NCBI GenBank assembly: GCA_947455205.1
Contig: CANGNF010000006.1
Location: 87,992 to 151,991 of the forward strand
Direction of reading: 5' to 3'
Length of the DNA: 64,000 nucleotides
Origin: Acetobacteraceae bacterium
GTDB taxonomy: Bacteria > Pseudomonadota > Alphaproteobacteria > Acetobacterales > Acetobacteraceae
Part shown: positions 18,119 to 26,364 of the stretch, piece by piece
Position numbering within the stretch: the first letter of the stretch is position 1
How the letters are laid out: each line of letters starts with the position of its first letter
Notes under the pieces: model-generated
Databases searched by the model: none
What the model saw: the letters and a program-made list of their open reading frames with translations, nothing else
Told to the model about the DNA's origin: nothing
Made by a program: the position numbers and the translations under genes

Positions 18119-19402
18119 TCAGAAGGGTAGGCTGACGACGAAGGAAGTGCCAAAGCCCTGCACGCGCTCGCCCAGTTCATTGCGGTGGCGCCAGTCCACT
18201 GAGATCGCGGCGAAGCGCAGCACCTCCAGGCCGGTGGCGCGGCCCAGGTCCAGCGTGGCGTTGACGGTGTGCTGCCGGCCCATGGCGCGCTCGGCCCCAG
18301 AGGCGCCCACCGGGGCGTCGGTCTCGCGCCGCTGCATCCAGGCATAGGCGACGCTGATGGCGCCGCGCTTCAGCGTCAGCGCCGCGGTCCACCAGTCCGC
18401 GTTGCGGCCCTGGTAGCCATCGGCGCCGGTGCGGCGGGCGTATTCCACCGCCGGCACCAGCAGCATGCCGGCGGGCAGCGGGAAGGCGCCCTCGATCCCC
18501 GCGACGCTGCCGACCTCGGTGCCGGCGCGGCCGGCCAGCTGCGCGTCCAGCCCGGCGCGGCGCACCGAAAGCCCGGCATTGTAGGCGACCTTGCCGCCGG
18601 GCACCTCCACCTCGGTCCCCACCCAGGAAACCGTGGTCCCGCCCAGGCCACGGCGGTTATCCGCCCCGCCCATCAGCCGGCTGGCGCGCCAGCGCTGGCG
18701 GATGCTGGTGGTCTCGGTGCCGGTCAGCGGGTCGGCCTCGGTGGTGGCCAGCGTCCAGCGCGGGGCGAAGGCGCTGGCCGAGAGGAAGCTGGTATCGGCC
18801 TGGAAGACCTCGAACTGCAGGCTCTGGTTGCCCAGCGGGTCCGGCAGGTCCAGCACTTGGTCCATCCAGATGCGTGCCCCCGCGCCGAGCTTTTCCCGCA
18901 GCTGGTAGTCGGCGGCGTAGTCGGCGCCGAACACGCCGGGGGCGCGGGACCAGGCGGCGCCGAAGCGCGGGTTGATCTTGCCGGCGAAGACCCGCCAGGG
19001 GTCCTGGGTCCAGCGCAGGATCAGGGTCTCGGCATAGCCGGTATGGCTGGGCACCAGGCCGGCCGGGCTGGTCGGGCCAGGCTCCAGCCGCAGCGTGGTG
19101 GACAGCGACAGCCCCACCGGCCCCTGCAGCCGGGCGGAGACGGCGGTGCGGCCATAGGCCAGGTCGGTGAAGTGGTTGCCCTGGCGCATGCGTTCGTAGC
19201 TCAGCTGGTTCACCAGCTGGCCGTCCAGGCTGAAGGCGGGCGGCTGCTCGCCCTGGCTGTCCGGCGCCTCGACGCTGCGCAGGCGGCTGGCCAGGTTGCC
19301 GGGCGGCGTGCGGCTGCGCGCCTCGGCAGGGCCGTGCGCCAGGGTGGGCAGCAGCAGCGCCAGCGCCAGGCCGGCACGCAGGAAGGGGGCGGGGACTCGC
19401 AT
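18119..19402 (-). CDS. outer-membrane beta-barrel protein, uncharacterised
   Basis: A 427-aa exported protein with signal peptide MRVPAPFLRAGLALALLLPTLAHGPAEA. The rest is rich in alternating hydrophobic, aromatic and charged residues (ISVAYAWMQRRE, VSARLQGPVGLSLSTTLRLEP), and it ends in a terminal phenylalanine (GTSFVVSLPF), the usual outer-membrane assembly signal. I do not recognise a named family. It is upstream of the deacetylase on the same strand and divergent from the amidase operon, so it could form an outer-membrane channel for the substrate of either; that is a guess. Confidence 0.75.
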   Translation of the reverse strand: MRVPAPFLRAGLALALLLPTLAHGPAEARSRTPPGNLASRLRSVEAPDSQGEQPPAFSLDGQLVNQLSYERMRQGNHFTDLAYGRTAVSARLQGPVGLSLSTTLRLEPGPTSPAGLVPSHTGYAETLILRWTQDPWRVFAGKINPRFGAAWSRAPGVFGADYAADYQLREKLGAGARIWMDQVLDLPDPLGNQSLQFEVFQADTSFLSASAFAPRWTLATTEADPLTGTETTSIRQRWRASRLMGGADNRRGLGGTTVSWVGTEVEVPGGKVAYNAGLSVRRAGLDAQLAGRAGTEVGSVAGIEGAFPLPAGMLLVPAVEYARRTGADGYQGRNADWWTAALTLKRGAISVAYAWMQRRETDAPVGASGAERAMGRQHTVNATLDLGRATGLEVLRFAAISVDWRHRNELGERVQGFGTSFVVSLPF

Positions 19403-19599
19403 TGTCGCGAGCTTACAGCCTGCTTCCGCGGAACGAAAACGCCGCAGGCCAAGCGCCGCCGCGCGGACTCGGGCGGCGCGGCCGCCCTGGCTGGCCCTGC
19501 TGCCGGTCTAGCGGTGGCGCCGCGATTGCGCTACCGCAGCGCCTTGTCGCTGGGTGGCCGCCGCAGGGCGTGGCTGGCACGATCGGCGCAGATCCCCGG

Positions 19600-21006
19600 A
19601 TGCCCAGCATGCCCGCACCGACCGACCCCGCGCTGATGTCCGCCGAAACCCTGCTCGGCCTTTATGCCCGGCGCCAGCTTTCCCCGGTGGAGGCGCTGAA
19701 GGCGGTGATGGAGCGGGTGGCGCGCTTCAACCCCTGGGTCAACGCCTTCGCGGTGATGAACCCCAAGGCGCTGGCGGCGGCCGGGGAGAGCGAGGCGCGC
19801 TGGATGGCCGGGCGGCCGATGGGCCTGCTGGATGGCGTGCCGAGCACGGTGAAGGACCTGCTGAACCTGGCGGGCTTCCCGACCCGGCGCGGCAGCAAGA
19901 CCACGGACACCACCCCCGCCACCGAGGACGCGCCCGCCGTGCTGGGGCTGAAGCGCGAAGGCGCCGTCATCATCGGCAAGACCACCACCACGGAATTCGG
20001 CTGGAAGTCGCCGGGCGATTGCCCGCTGCACGGCATTACCCGCAACCCCTGGAACCGCGAGCGCACCGTGGGCGGCAGCAGCAGCGGCGCCGGCGCGGCC
20101 GGGGCGGCGTGCTTCGGGCCGCTGCATATCGGCACCGATGCCGGCGGCAGCGTCCGCATCCCCGCGGCGTTCTGCGGCCTGGTCGGGCTGAAGCCGAGCT
20201 TCGGCCGCATTCCGCAGTGGCCACTGGGCGCCTTCGCCAACGTGGCCTGTGCCGGGCCGATGACGCGGACGGTGCGCGACAATGCGCTGATGTTCAGCGC
20301 CATGGCGCGCCATGACCTGCGCGACCCCTTCTGCCTGCCGGATGAGAAGCGCGACTGGCGCGACGGCATCGAGGATGGCGTGCAGGGCCTGCGCGTGGGC
20401 GTGGTGACGCGCCTCGGCTTCGAGCCGCCGCTGGATGCCGATGGCCGCGCGGCGCTGGAAGGCGCGGCCCGGATGCTGGAGGAGCAGGGCGCCATCGTCG
20501 AGGAAGCCGACCCGCTCTTCCCCGACACGCGCGCGATCTTCGGCCGGGTCTGGGGCGTGGCGCTGGCCCGCTTGGTGCAGACCATGCCGGCCGAGAAGCG
20601 CGCCCTGCTGGATGCGGGCCTGGAGGAAGTGGCGCGGCTGGAAGGCGGCATGAGCGCGGTGGATTTCCTCGGCGCCGAGGCGATGCGGATCGAGGCCGCG
20701 CACGCCGCCGCGCGCTTCCACCAGCGCTACGATTTGATGCTGACGGCCTGCACGCCGACCGCCGCCTTCGCCGCCGACCAGCCGACGCTGCACCCGGTGC
20801 AGGCGCTGTGGCGCGACTGGGCGCCCTGGACCTTCGCCTTCAACCTGACGCGGCAGCCGGCCATTTCCGTGCCCATCGGCATCGACGAGCACGGCATGCC
20901 GCGCGCGGTGCAACTGGCCGCCGCGCTGTACCGAGACGACCTGGTGTTCCGCGCCGCCCGCGCGCTGGAGGCCGCCGCCGAAATCCCCCTCGCCCAGCCG
21001 GAGTAG
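19600..21006 (+). CDS. amidase signature-family hydrolase
   Basis: Hydrolyses a carboxamide bond with a Ser-cisSer-Lys triad. Numbered from the ATG at 19600 (468 aa), Lys85 is in PSTVKDLLNLAG, the cis-Ser is near 161 in VGGSSSGAGAAG and the nucleophile is Ser184 in GTDAGGSVRIPAAFCGLVGLKPS. The C-terminus has FAFNLTRQPAISVPIG. A second ATG at 19609 is equally possible; the longer open frame before 19600 is not amidase-like. The FAH-family gene follows 4 bases after the stop, starting a five-gene hydrolase operon. Confidence 0.92.
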   Translation: MPSMPAPTDPALMSAETLLGLYARRQLSPVEALKAVMERVARFNPWVNAFAVMNPKALAAAGESEARWMAGRPMGLLDGVPSTVKDLLNLAGFPTRRGSKTTDTTPATEDAPAVLGLKREGAVIIGKTTTTEFGWKSPGDCPLHGITRNPWNRERTVGGSSSGAGAAGAACFGPLHIGTDAGGSVRIPAAFCGLVGLKPSFGRIPQWPLGAFANVACAGPMTRTVRDNALMFSAMARHDLRDPFCLPDEKRDWRDGIEDGVQGLRVGVVTRLGFEPPLDADGRAALEGAARMLEEQGAIVEEADPLFPDTRAIFGRVWGVALARLVQTMPAEKRALLDAGLEEVARLEGGMSAVDFLGAEAMRIEAAHAAARFHQRYDLMLTACTPTAAFAADQPTLHPVQALWRDWAPWTFAFNLTRQPAISVPIGIDEHGMPRAVQLAAALYRDDLVFRAARALEAAAEIPLAQPE

Positions 21007-21010
21007 TACA

Positions 21011-21895
21011 ATGCGCCTCGTCACCTTCAAGAAGCCGGGCCATGTCGCCCACCACATCGGCGCGCTGAACGCGGCCGGCCAGGTGCTGGCCCTAGCCGCG
21101 GTGGATGCGGCGCTGGCCGGCGGCAACATGCCGGCCTTCATCGGCGGTGGCGCCGCCATGCTGGACCGCGCCCGCACCGCCGCCGCCACCGCCCCGGTGG
21201 CGGAGGGCGCCATGCTCTGCGCGCCGATCCCGCGCCCGCCCAAGAACGTGTTCTGCGTCGGCAAGAACTACTACGAGCACGCCGCCGAATTCGCGGGCTC
21301 CGGCTTCGATGCGTCGTCCAAGGAAGTGGTGCCGGAAGCGCCGGTCGTGTTCAGCAAGCCGGCCACCGCCATCATCGCGCCGGGCGAGCCGATCCTGGCG
21401 CATCTCGATACCTCCGGCAGCACCGACTATGAGGGCGAGCTGGCGGTGGTGATCGGCAAGGGCGGCCGTGGCATCAGCAAGGCGGACGCGCTCAGCCATG
21501 TGTTCGGCTACACCATCGTCAACGACGTCACCGCGCGCACGCTGCAGCACAAGCACCGGCAGTGGATCATCGGCAAGGGCATCGACAGCTTCTGCCCGAT
21601 GGGCCCCGCCATCCTGACCGCCGACGAGGTGCCCGACCCGACCAAGCTGCACCTGACCACGCATGTGAACGGCGAGAAGCGCCAGGACGTGCTGGTGGCG
21701 GCGCTGATCTTCGACATTCCCACGCTGATCGAGTGCATCAGCACCTACATCACGCTGGAGCCGGGCGATGTCATCGCCACCGGCACGCCGGTGGGCGTGG
21801 GCATCGGCTTCAAGCCGCCGGTCTTCCTGAAGCAGGGCGATGTGGTGCGGGTGGAAGTGGGCGGCATCGGCGTGTTGGAGAACCCGGTGGCATGA
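21011..21895 (+). CDS. fumarylacetoacetate hydrolase-family protein
   Basis: A 294-aa FAH-fold enzyme; relatives hydrolyse or decarboxylate 2-oxo/1,3-dicarbonyl acids such as acylpyruvates or ring-cleavage products. It has KNVFCVGKNYYEHAAEF, the metal-binding carboxylates in STDYEGELAVVIGKGG, and FGYTIVNDVTARTLQ. GDVIATGTPVGVGIG is near the C-terminus. It sits between an amidase and a Bug receptor, with its stop overlapping the receptor start, so it probably acts on the breakdown product of the imported acid or amide. The exact substrate is unknown. Confidence 0.9.
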   Translation: MRLVTFKKPGHVAHHIGALNAAGQVLALAAVDAALAGGNMPAFIGGGAAMLDRARTAAATAPVAEGAMLCAPIPRPPKNVFCVGKNYYEHAAEFAGSGFDASSKEVVPEAPVVFSKPATAIIAPGEPILAHLDTSGSTDYEGELAVVIGKGGRGISKADALSHVFGYTIVNDVTARTLQHKHRQWIIGKGIDSFCPMGPAILTADEVPDPTKLHLTTHVNGEKRQDVLVAALIFDIPTLIECISTYITLEPGDVIATGTPVGVGIGFKPPVFLKQGDVVRVEVGGIGVLENPVA

Positions 21896-22872
21896 GCGAC
21901 CCGGCGCTGGTGCTGCGGCGGGCCTTGCTGGCGGCGTTGTCGGCGTCGCCGGCGCTGGCCCAGGGGGCGGGGTTTCCGGACCGCGCGCTGTCCATGGTCG
22001 TGGCCTTCCCGCCCGGCGGGCAGGCCGATGTGGTCGCCCGCCCGGTGGCGGCGGGGCTGGAGCGGCTGTGGAAGCAGCCGGTGCCGGTGGTCAACCGCGC
22101 CGGCGCCTCCGGCGAACTGGGCAACAGCTTCGTCGCCCGCGCCGCGCCGGATGGCCATACGCTGCTGATGGCGCTGTCCTCGCTGGCCGTGCTGCCGGAG
22201 GCGGCCAAGCTGTTCAACCGAGCCGCGGCCTATGAGCTGGACCAGCTGGCGCCGATCGCGCTGTTCACCGCCGACCCGACCTTCCTGCTGGTGCCGGCCT
22301 CGGCGCCCTGGCAGACCCTGGACGACTTCCTGGCCGATGCGAAGCGCCGGCCGGGCGCGATCAGCTACTCCTCCTCGGGCAATTACTCGGCGCTGCATGT
22401 GCCCATGGCCATGCTGGCGGCGGCGGCCGGGGTGGAGTTGCTGCACGTGCCCTTCCAGGGCGGTGGTCCCGCGCTGACCGCGCTGCTGGCCGGCCAGGTG
22501 CAGGCGCTGTCCTCCGGCCCCGGCCCGGTGGCGGCGCATGTGAAGGACGGCCGGCTGCGCGTGCTGGCCAGCTGGGGGGCGCAGCGCTTCGCCGAATTCC
22601 CCACGGCGCCGACGCTGCTGGAAAAGGGCTTTGCCGGCTGTGAGTACTACATCTGGTGCGGCGTCTTCGCGCCGGCGGCGACGCCGGCGCCGGTGAAGGA
22701 GGCGCTGCGCAGCGGCATGGCGGCGGTGGCGCGAGACCCGGAGGTGCGGCGCGCGCTGGCGGCTGGCGGCAATACGTTGGACTACCGCGACGGCGCGGCC
22801 TTCGAGAGCTTCTTCCGCGCCGATGCCGCGCGACTGGCCCAGGTGGTCCGCCGCATCGGCAAGGTGGAATAG
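21892..22872 (+). CDS. Bug-family (TTT) substrate-binding protein 3
   Basis: Periplasmic receptor, 326 aa. The ATG at 21892 overlaps the preceding stop (ATGA); upstream in-frame codons are inside the FAH gene. A signal peptide (VLRRALLAALSASPALAQ) precedes FPDRALSMVVAFPPGGQADVVARPVA, VVNRAGASGELGN, APDGHTLLMALSS and LHVPFQGGGPALTALLAGQ. It is embedded in the amidase/FAH operon and probably delivers that pathway's substrate. The 28-bp tandem repeat lies right after it. Confidence 0.9.
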   Translation: MSDPALVLRRALLAALSASPALAQGAGFPDRALSMVVAFPPGGQADVVARPVAAGLERLWKQPVPVVNRAGASGELGNSFVARAAPDGHTLLMALSSLAVLPEAAKLFNRAAAYELDQLAPIALFTADPTFLLVPASAPWQTLDDFLADAKRRPGAISYSSSGNYSALHVPMAMLAAAAGVELLHVPFQGGGPALTALLAGQVQALSSGPGPVAAHVKDGRLRVLASWGAQRFAEFPTAPTLLEKGFAGCEYYIWCGVFAPAATPAPVKEALRSGMAAVARDPEVRRALAAGGNTLDYRDGAAFESFFRADAARLAQVVRRIGKVE

Positions 22873-22885
22873 CTTTTCCCCACCG

Positions 22886-22992
22886 CCGGGCTTTTCGCCC
22901 GGCGGCGGGCCGACCGGGCTTCCAGCCCGGCGGCGGGCCGACCGGGCTTCCAGCCCGGCGGCGGGCCGACCGGGCTTTTCGCCCGGCGGCGA
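22886..22992 (+). repeat. four tandem copies of a 28-bp palindromic repeat
   Basis: Units start at 22886, 22914, 22942 and 22970 (the last is truncated at about 22992). Each begins CCGGGCTT, continues with GCCCGG as the second arm of a 6-bp hairpin, and ends in GCGGCGGGCCGA. Copies 2 and 3 are identical; copies 1 and 4 share a TTTTC loop instead of TTCCA. The array fills the gap between Bug protein 3 and the M20 peptidase gene. There are no spacers, so it is not a CRISPR. Confidence 0.9.
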
Positions 22993-23028
22993 GAATGCGA
23001 GGCTGCCGCCAGCACAAGGGGCAGCCAC

Positions 23029-24210
23029 ATGAGCACGACCGAACAGCAGATCACCGCCTGGCTGGCGACGCAGCAGGGCGCCATGCTCGCCGAGCTGGAG
23101 CGCATGGTGAACACCGATGGCGGCAGCTACGACAAGGCTGGCGTGGACCAGGTCGGCGCGCAGATCAAGGCGTTCTGCGAAGGCCATGGCATCCCGGTGG
23201 AAGTGGTGCCACGGCAGAACCACGGCGACTGCCTGAAGGCGCGCGTCGCCAGCCCCGGCGCCATGTCCGGCGGCAACGAGAAGCAGAAGATCGTGCTGAT
23301 GGGCCACCGCGACACGGTGTTCCCCAAGGGCGAGCCGACGCGGCGGCCCTTCACCATCAAGGACGGCATCGCCTACGGCCCCGGCGTGGCCGACATGAAG
23401 GCCGGGCTGGTGATGAACATGTTCATCCTGGCCGCCTTCCAGAAGTTCGGCGGTGCGCCGGCTGACCTGCTTGGCCTGTTCACCGGGGATGAGGAGATCG
23501 GCTCGCCCGAAGGCCGCGAGGTGATCGAGGCGACGGCGCGCGAGGCCCGCGTGGTGTTCAACAGCGAACCAGGCCGGCCCAGCGGCAACGTGGTCACGGG
23601 GCGCAAGGGCGGCGTCTTCTCGGTCTTCGATATCGAGGGCAAGGCCGCCCATTCCGGCGGCAACTTCGAGGCCGGCATCAGCGCCATCGGCGAACTGGCG
23701 GCGAAGATCACCGCGATCCACGCACTGACCGACCTGAAGCGCGGCATCACGCTGAATGTCGGCCTGGTCTCCGGCGGGCAGAGCGTCAACACCGTGGCAC
23801 CATCGGCCCAGGGGCAGATCGACCTGCGCTATGTGGAACTGCCCGACCGCGACGAGGTGATGGGCCGCATCCACGACATCATCGGCCGCAGCTACATCCC
23901 CGGCACCAAGGCCCGGCTGACGGTGAAGGGCGAGTTCCGCTCGCTGAACGCCACCGAGACCAGCGACAAGCTGTTCCGGCTGTACCAGAGCACCGCGGCG
24001 GCCAGCGGCCTGCAGGTGGAAGGCGAGTTCAGCGGCGGTTGCGCCGACAGCGGCTTCACCGCCGCCATGGGCGCGCCGACCATCTGCGCGGTCGGCCCGG
24101 TGGGCGGCAAGGCGCACAGCCCCGAGGAATACCTGGAAGTGGGCAGCATGGTCCCGCGGGCCCAGGCCATGGCGCGGGCGATCCTGCGGCTTGAGAGCGC
24201 CGGGCTGTGA
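23029..24210 (+). CDS. M20-family metallopeptidase / deacylase
   Basis: Zinc-dependent peptidase of the ArgE/DapE/CPG2 group, 393 aa. Metal ligands are visible: His93 in MGHRDTVFPKG, the bridging Asp in GPGVADMKAGL, the catalytic Glu in GDEEIGSPEGRE, and a C-terminal His in GGKAHSPEEYL. The dimerisation domain contains GKAAHSGGNFEAGISAI. The pattern is closest to glutamate carboxypeptidase-like members, which cleave N-acyl or peptide bonds to glutamate; the substrate is unproven. The stop overlaps the start of the esterase gene by one base. Five tandem-repeat hairpins' worth of sequence upstream separates it from Bug 3. Confidence 0.9.
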   Translation: MSTTEQQITAWLATQQGAMLAELERMVNTDGGSYDKAGVDQVGAQIKAFCEGHGIPVEVVPRQNHGDCLKARVASPGAMSGGNEKQKIVLMGHRDTVFPKGEPTRRPFTIKDGIAYGPGVADMKAGLVMNMFILAAFQKFGGAPADLLGLFTGDEEIGSPEGREVIEATAREARVVFNSEPGRPSGNVVTGRKGGVFSVFDIEGKAAHSGGNFEAGISAIGELAAKITAIHALTDLKRGITLNVGLVSGGQSVNTVAPSAQGQIDLRYVELPDRDEVMGRIHDIIGRSYIPGTKARLTVKGEFRSLNATETSDKLFRLYQSTAAASGLQVEGEFSGGCADSGFTAAMGAPTICAVGPVGGKAHSPEEYLEVGSMVPRAQAMARAILRLESAGL

Positions 24211-25544
24211 TGCGGCGCGGCCTGGTGGCGCTGCCGGCGGCGGCGCTGTTGCTGCCTTCAGCGGCACGGGCGGCGCGGCTGGGCTGGGCCACGGTCTGGG
24301 CAGCCTCGGTGCAGGGGCCGTACCCCGTGGGCAATCCCTCGGCGCAGCCGGACCAGCGCTTCGCCTTTCCGGACCCAGGCGTGGGCGCCCGCGACCAGAC
24401 GCTGCGGATGGTGGTGCGGCCGAGCCTCTGGGGCCGCCAGGCGCGGCTGCGCTTCACCAACGCGCTGGGCACCCGGCCGCTGCGGCTGGATGGCGTCTTC
24501 GTCGGCTTGCAGCATGGCGGCGCCACGGTGCTGGCCGGCACCTCGCGCCAGCTGCGCTTCGGCGGCGAGGCGACGGTCGAGATACCGCCGGGTGGCATGG
24601 TGTGGAGCGACGCGGTGGCGCTGCCCTTCGCCCGCGATGCCGCCGCGCCGCTGCTGGCCGGGCGCAAGCTGGCGGTCAGCTTCCATGTGGTGGGCGACAG
24701 CGGGCCGATGACCTGGCACGCCAAGGCGTTGCAGACCAGCTACGTCTCGGCGCCCGGAGCCGGTGCGGTCGGCGCCGAGGAAGGCGAGGCGCGCTTCCCC
24801 TACTCCACCGCCAGCTGGTTCTTCCTGGATGCGCTGGACATGCAGGTGCCGGCGGGCACGCCGGTCGTGGTCGGCTTCGGCGACAGCATCACCGATGGCA
24901 CCGCCAGCACCATGAATGGCGACGACCGCTGGCCGGATGTGCTGGCGCGCCGGCTGCACGCCGCCTTCGGCAACCGGGTGGCGGTGGTGAATGCCGGCAT
25001 CGGCGGCAACCAGGTGGTCGGCCCGGCCGAGTACAGCCCGGCCAAGCCCTTCCCGGGCGGCCCCTCGGCACTGTCCCGGCTGGAGCGGGACGTGATCTCG
25101 CTGTCCGGCGTCACCACCGTGGTCTGGCTGGAAGGCACCAACGACTTCAGCCGCAACGGCAATGCCTCCGCCGGCGCGGTCATCGAAGGCGTGCGCGGCG
25201 GCGTGGCGCGGCTGCGGGCGGCGCTGCCGGGCGTGCGGGTGGTGGGGGCCACGCTGGTCTCCGCCCTGCGCAGCACCAGCGCGGCGCATGGCTTTGCCGA
25301 GCAGGAGCAGAAGCGGCAGGTCTATAACGGCTTCGTCCGCGGCGGCGGGGTGTTCGACGCGGTGGTGGATTTCGACGCGGCGACGCTGGACGCGACGAGC
25401 GGCGAGCTGCAGCCGCAGATGGTGCCGGAAAGCACCACGGGCGGGCCGGGCGACCGGCTGCACCCCAACCGCGCCGGCTACCTGGCCATGGCGAACGCGA
25501 TCGACCCGGCCGCCCTGGTGCCCGGGCTGGCGCGGCGGCGGTAG
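24210..25544 (+). CDS. secreted SGNH/GDSL-family esterase
   Basis: A 444-aa hydrolase with signal peptide MRRGLVALPAAALLLPSAARA. The SGNH blocks are GFGDSITDG (nucleophile Ser), AGIGGNQVV (Gly), EGTNDFSRN (Asn) and DRLHPNRAGY (Asp/His). The N-terminal ~200 residues form an extra beta-rich domain typical of the rhamnogalacturonan-acetylesterase-like secreted SGNH proteins. It starts at the TGATG junction with the M20 gene, so it is co-translated. Its export suggests removal of acyl groups from an extracellular substrate before uptake. Confidence 0.9.
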   Translation: MRRGLVALPAAALLLPSAARAARLGWATVWAASVQGPYPVGNPSAQPDQRFAFPDPGVGARDQTLRMVVRPSLWGRQARLRFTNALGTRPLRLDGVFVGLQHGGATVLAGTSRQLRFGGEATVEIPPGGMVWSDAVALPFARDAAAPLLAGRKLAVSFHVVGDSGPMTWHAKALQTSYVSAPGAGAVGAEEGEARFPYSTASWFFLDALDMQVPAGTPVVVGFGDSITDGTASTMNGDDRWPDVLARRLHAAFGNRVAVVNAGIGGNQVVGPAEYSPAKPFPGGPSALSRLERDVISLSGVTTVVWLEGTNDFSRNGNASAGAVIEGVRGGVARLRAALPGVRVVGATLVSALRSTSAAHGFAEQEQKRQVYNGFVRGGGVFDAVVDFDAATLDATSGELQPQMVPESTTGGPGDRLHPNRAGYLAMANAIDPAALVPGLARRR

Positions 25545-25547
25545 CGC

Positions 25548-26252
25548 CTACAGCGAGGATCCGCCGCAGATCACCAGCTGCTGCCCGGTGATGGCGCTGC
25601 CGAAGGGGCCGAGCAGGAAGCCGACCAGCGCCGCCACCTCCTCTGGCCGGATGTAGCGGCCGATCGGCGGCAGCTTCGGCAGCACGGCGGCGCGGTTGGG
25701 GTCGCGCAGCATGGGCGTGTCGGTCGCGGCCGGGGCCACCACGTTCACCGTGATGCCGCGCGGGGCGAGTTCCGCCGCCCAGGACCTCGCCATGGCCACC
25801 AGGGCCGCCTTGCTGGCGGCGTATTGGCTGCGCCCCGGCGCACCGGCGGCGGCGCGGCTGCCCAGCAGCACCATGCGCCCGCCATCCGGCAGCAGCGGCG
25901 CCAGCAGGTCAGCCAGCTGGAAGGCCACGTCCACATGCAGCCGCCACAGCGTCTCGCCGGCGGCCAGGTCCAGCGACCCCAGCAGGCCGCCGCGCATCAG
26001 CCCGGCCGCATGCACCAGCGCCGTCGGCCGCAACCCCGCCAGGGCCGGGGCGATGGCGGCGCGGTCGCCCAGGTCCACGCTGCGATGCTGGTAGCCCGGC
26101 GGTGCCTCGGCCGGCGCGGTGCGGCTCAGCCCCGTCACCTGCCAGCCCAGCCCCAGCAGATGCGCGGTGATGGCGGCGCCGATGCCGGAACTGGCGCCGG
26201 TGACGATGGCGTGGCCCGGGGGGAGGATGGGGCCGGGCGGGGTGGCGGACAT
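25548..26252 (-). CDS. short-chain dehydrogenase/reductase
   Basis: NAD(P)-dependent oxidoreductase of 234 aa. It has the cofactor motif TGASSGIG at residues 18-25, HAAGLMRGG, the catalytic YAASK in SQYAASKAALVAMA, and GITVNVVAPAATDTPM. Its C-terminus ITGQQLVICGGSSL is typical of FabG-like SDRs. I chose the ATG at 26252 with GGGAG 6 bases upstream over a longer frame. It is divergent from the iclR gene across a 112-bp gap carrying a perfect palindrome, so it likely belongs to the same regulon and oxidises or reduces a hydroxy acid or sugar acid. Confidence 0.9.
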   Translation of the reverse strand: MSATPPGPILPPGHAIVTGASSGIGAAITAHLLGLGWQVTGLSRTAPAEAPPGYQHRSVDLGDRAAIAPALAGLRPTALVHAAGLMRGGLLGSLDLAAGETLWRLHVDVAFQLADLLAPLLPDGGRMVLLGSRAAAGAPGRSQYAASKAALVAMARSWAAELAPRGITVNVVAPAATDTPMLRDPNRAAVLPKLPPIGRYIRPEEVAALVGFLLGPFGSAITGQQLVICGGSSL

Positions 26253-26325
26253 GCGGTGCTCCCTGGTGCGTGCGGAGGCTGGGCGTTGACGCGGCGCCCC
26301 CGGCTGGCCTATCAGGCCTGAGCTT

Positions 26326-26343
26326 TGCGAACAAGTGTTCGCA
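26326..26343. promoter_or_regulatory. predicted IclR-family operator palindrome
   Basis: TGCGAACA and TGTTCGCA flank a 2-bp AG centre with no mismatch, in the gap between divergent SDR and iclR genes, 22 bp upstream of the iclR start. The arrangement GnAACA-TGTTnC resembles published operators of IclR regulators such as KdgR and PcaR. Likely autoregulation plus control of both sides; inferred from sequence only. Confidence 0.7.
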
Positions 26344-26364
26344 TTCCGATCAACGGGAGCCAGG

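Noticed and set aside
22886..22992. Repeat array as a possible CRISPR
   Set aside because: Units are contiguous with no unique spacers, and no cas genes are present.
21745..24267. 840-codon minus-strand open frame
   Set aside because: It is antisense to the Bug receptor and M20 peptidase genes, crosses the tandem repeat, and has no recognisable domain.
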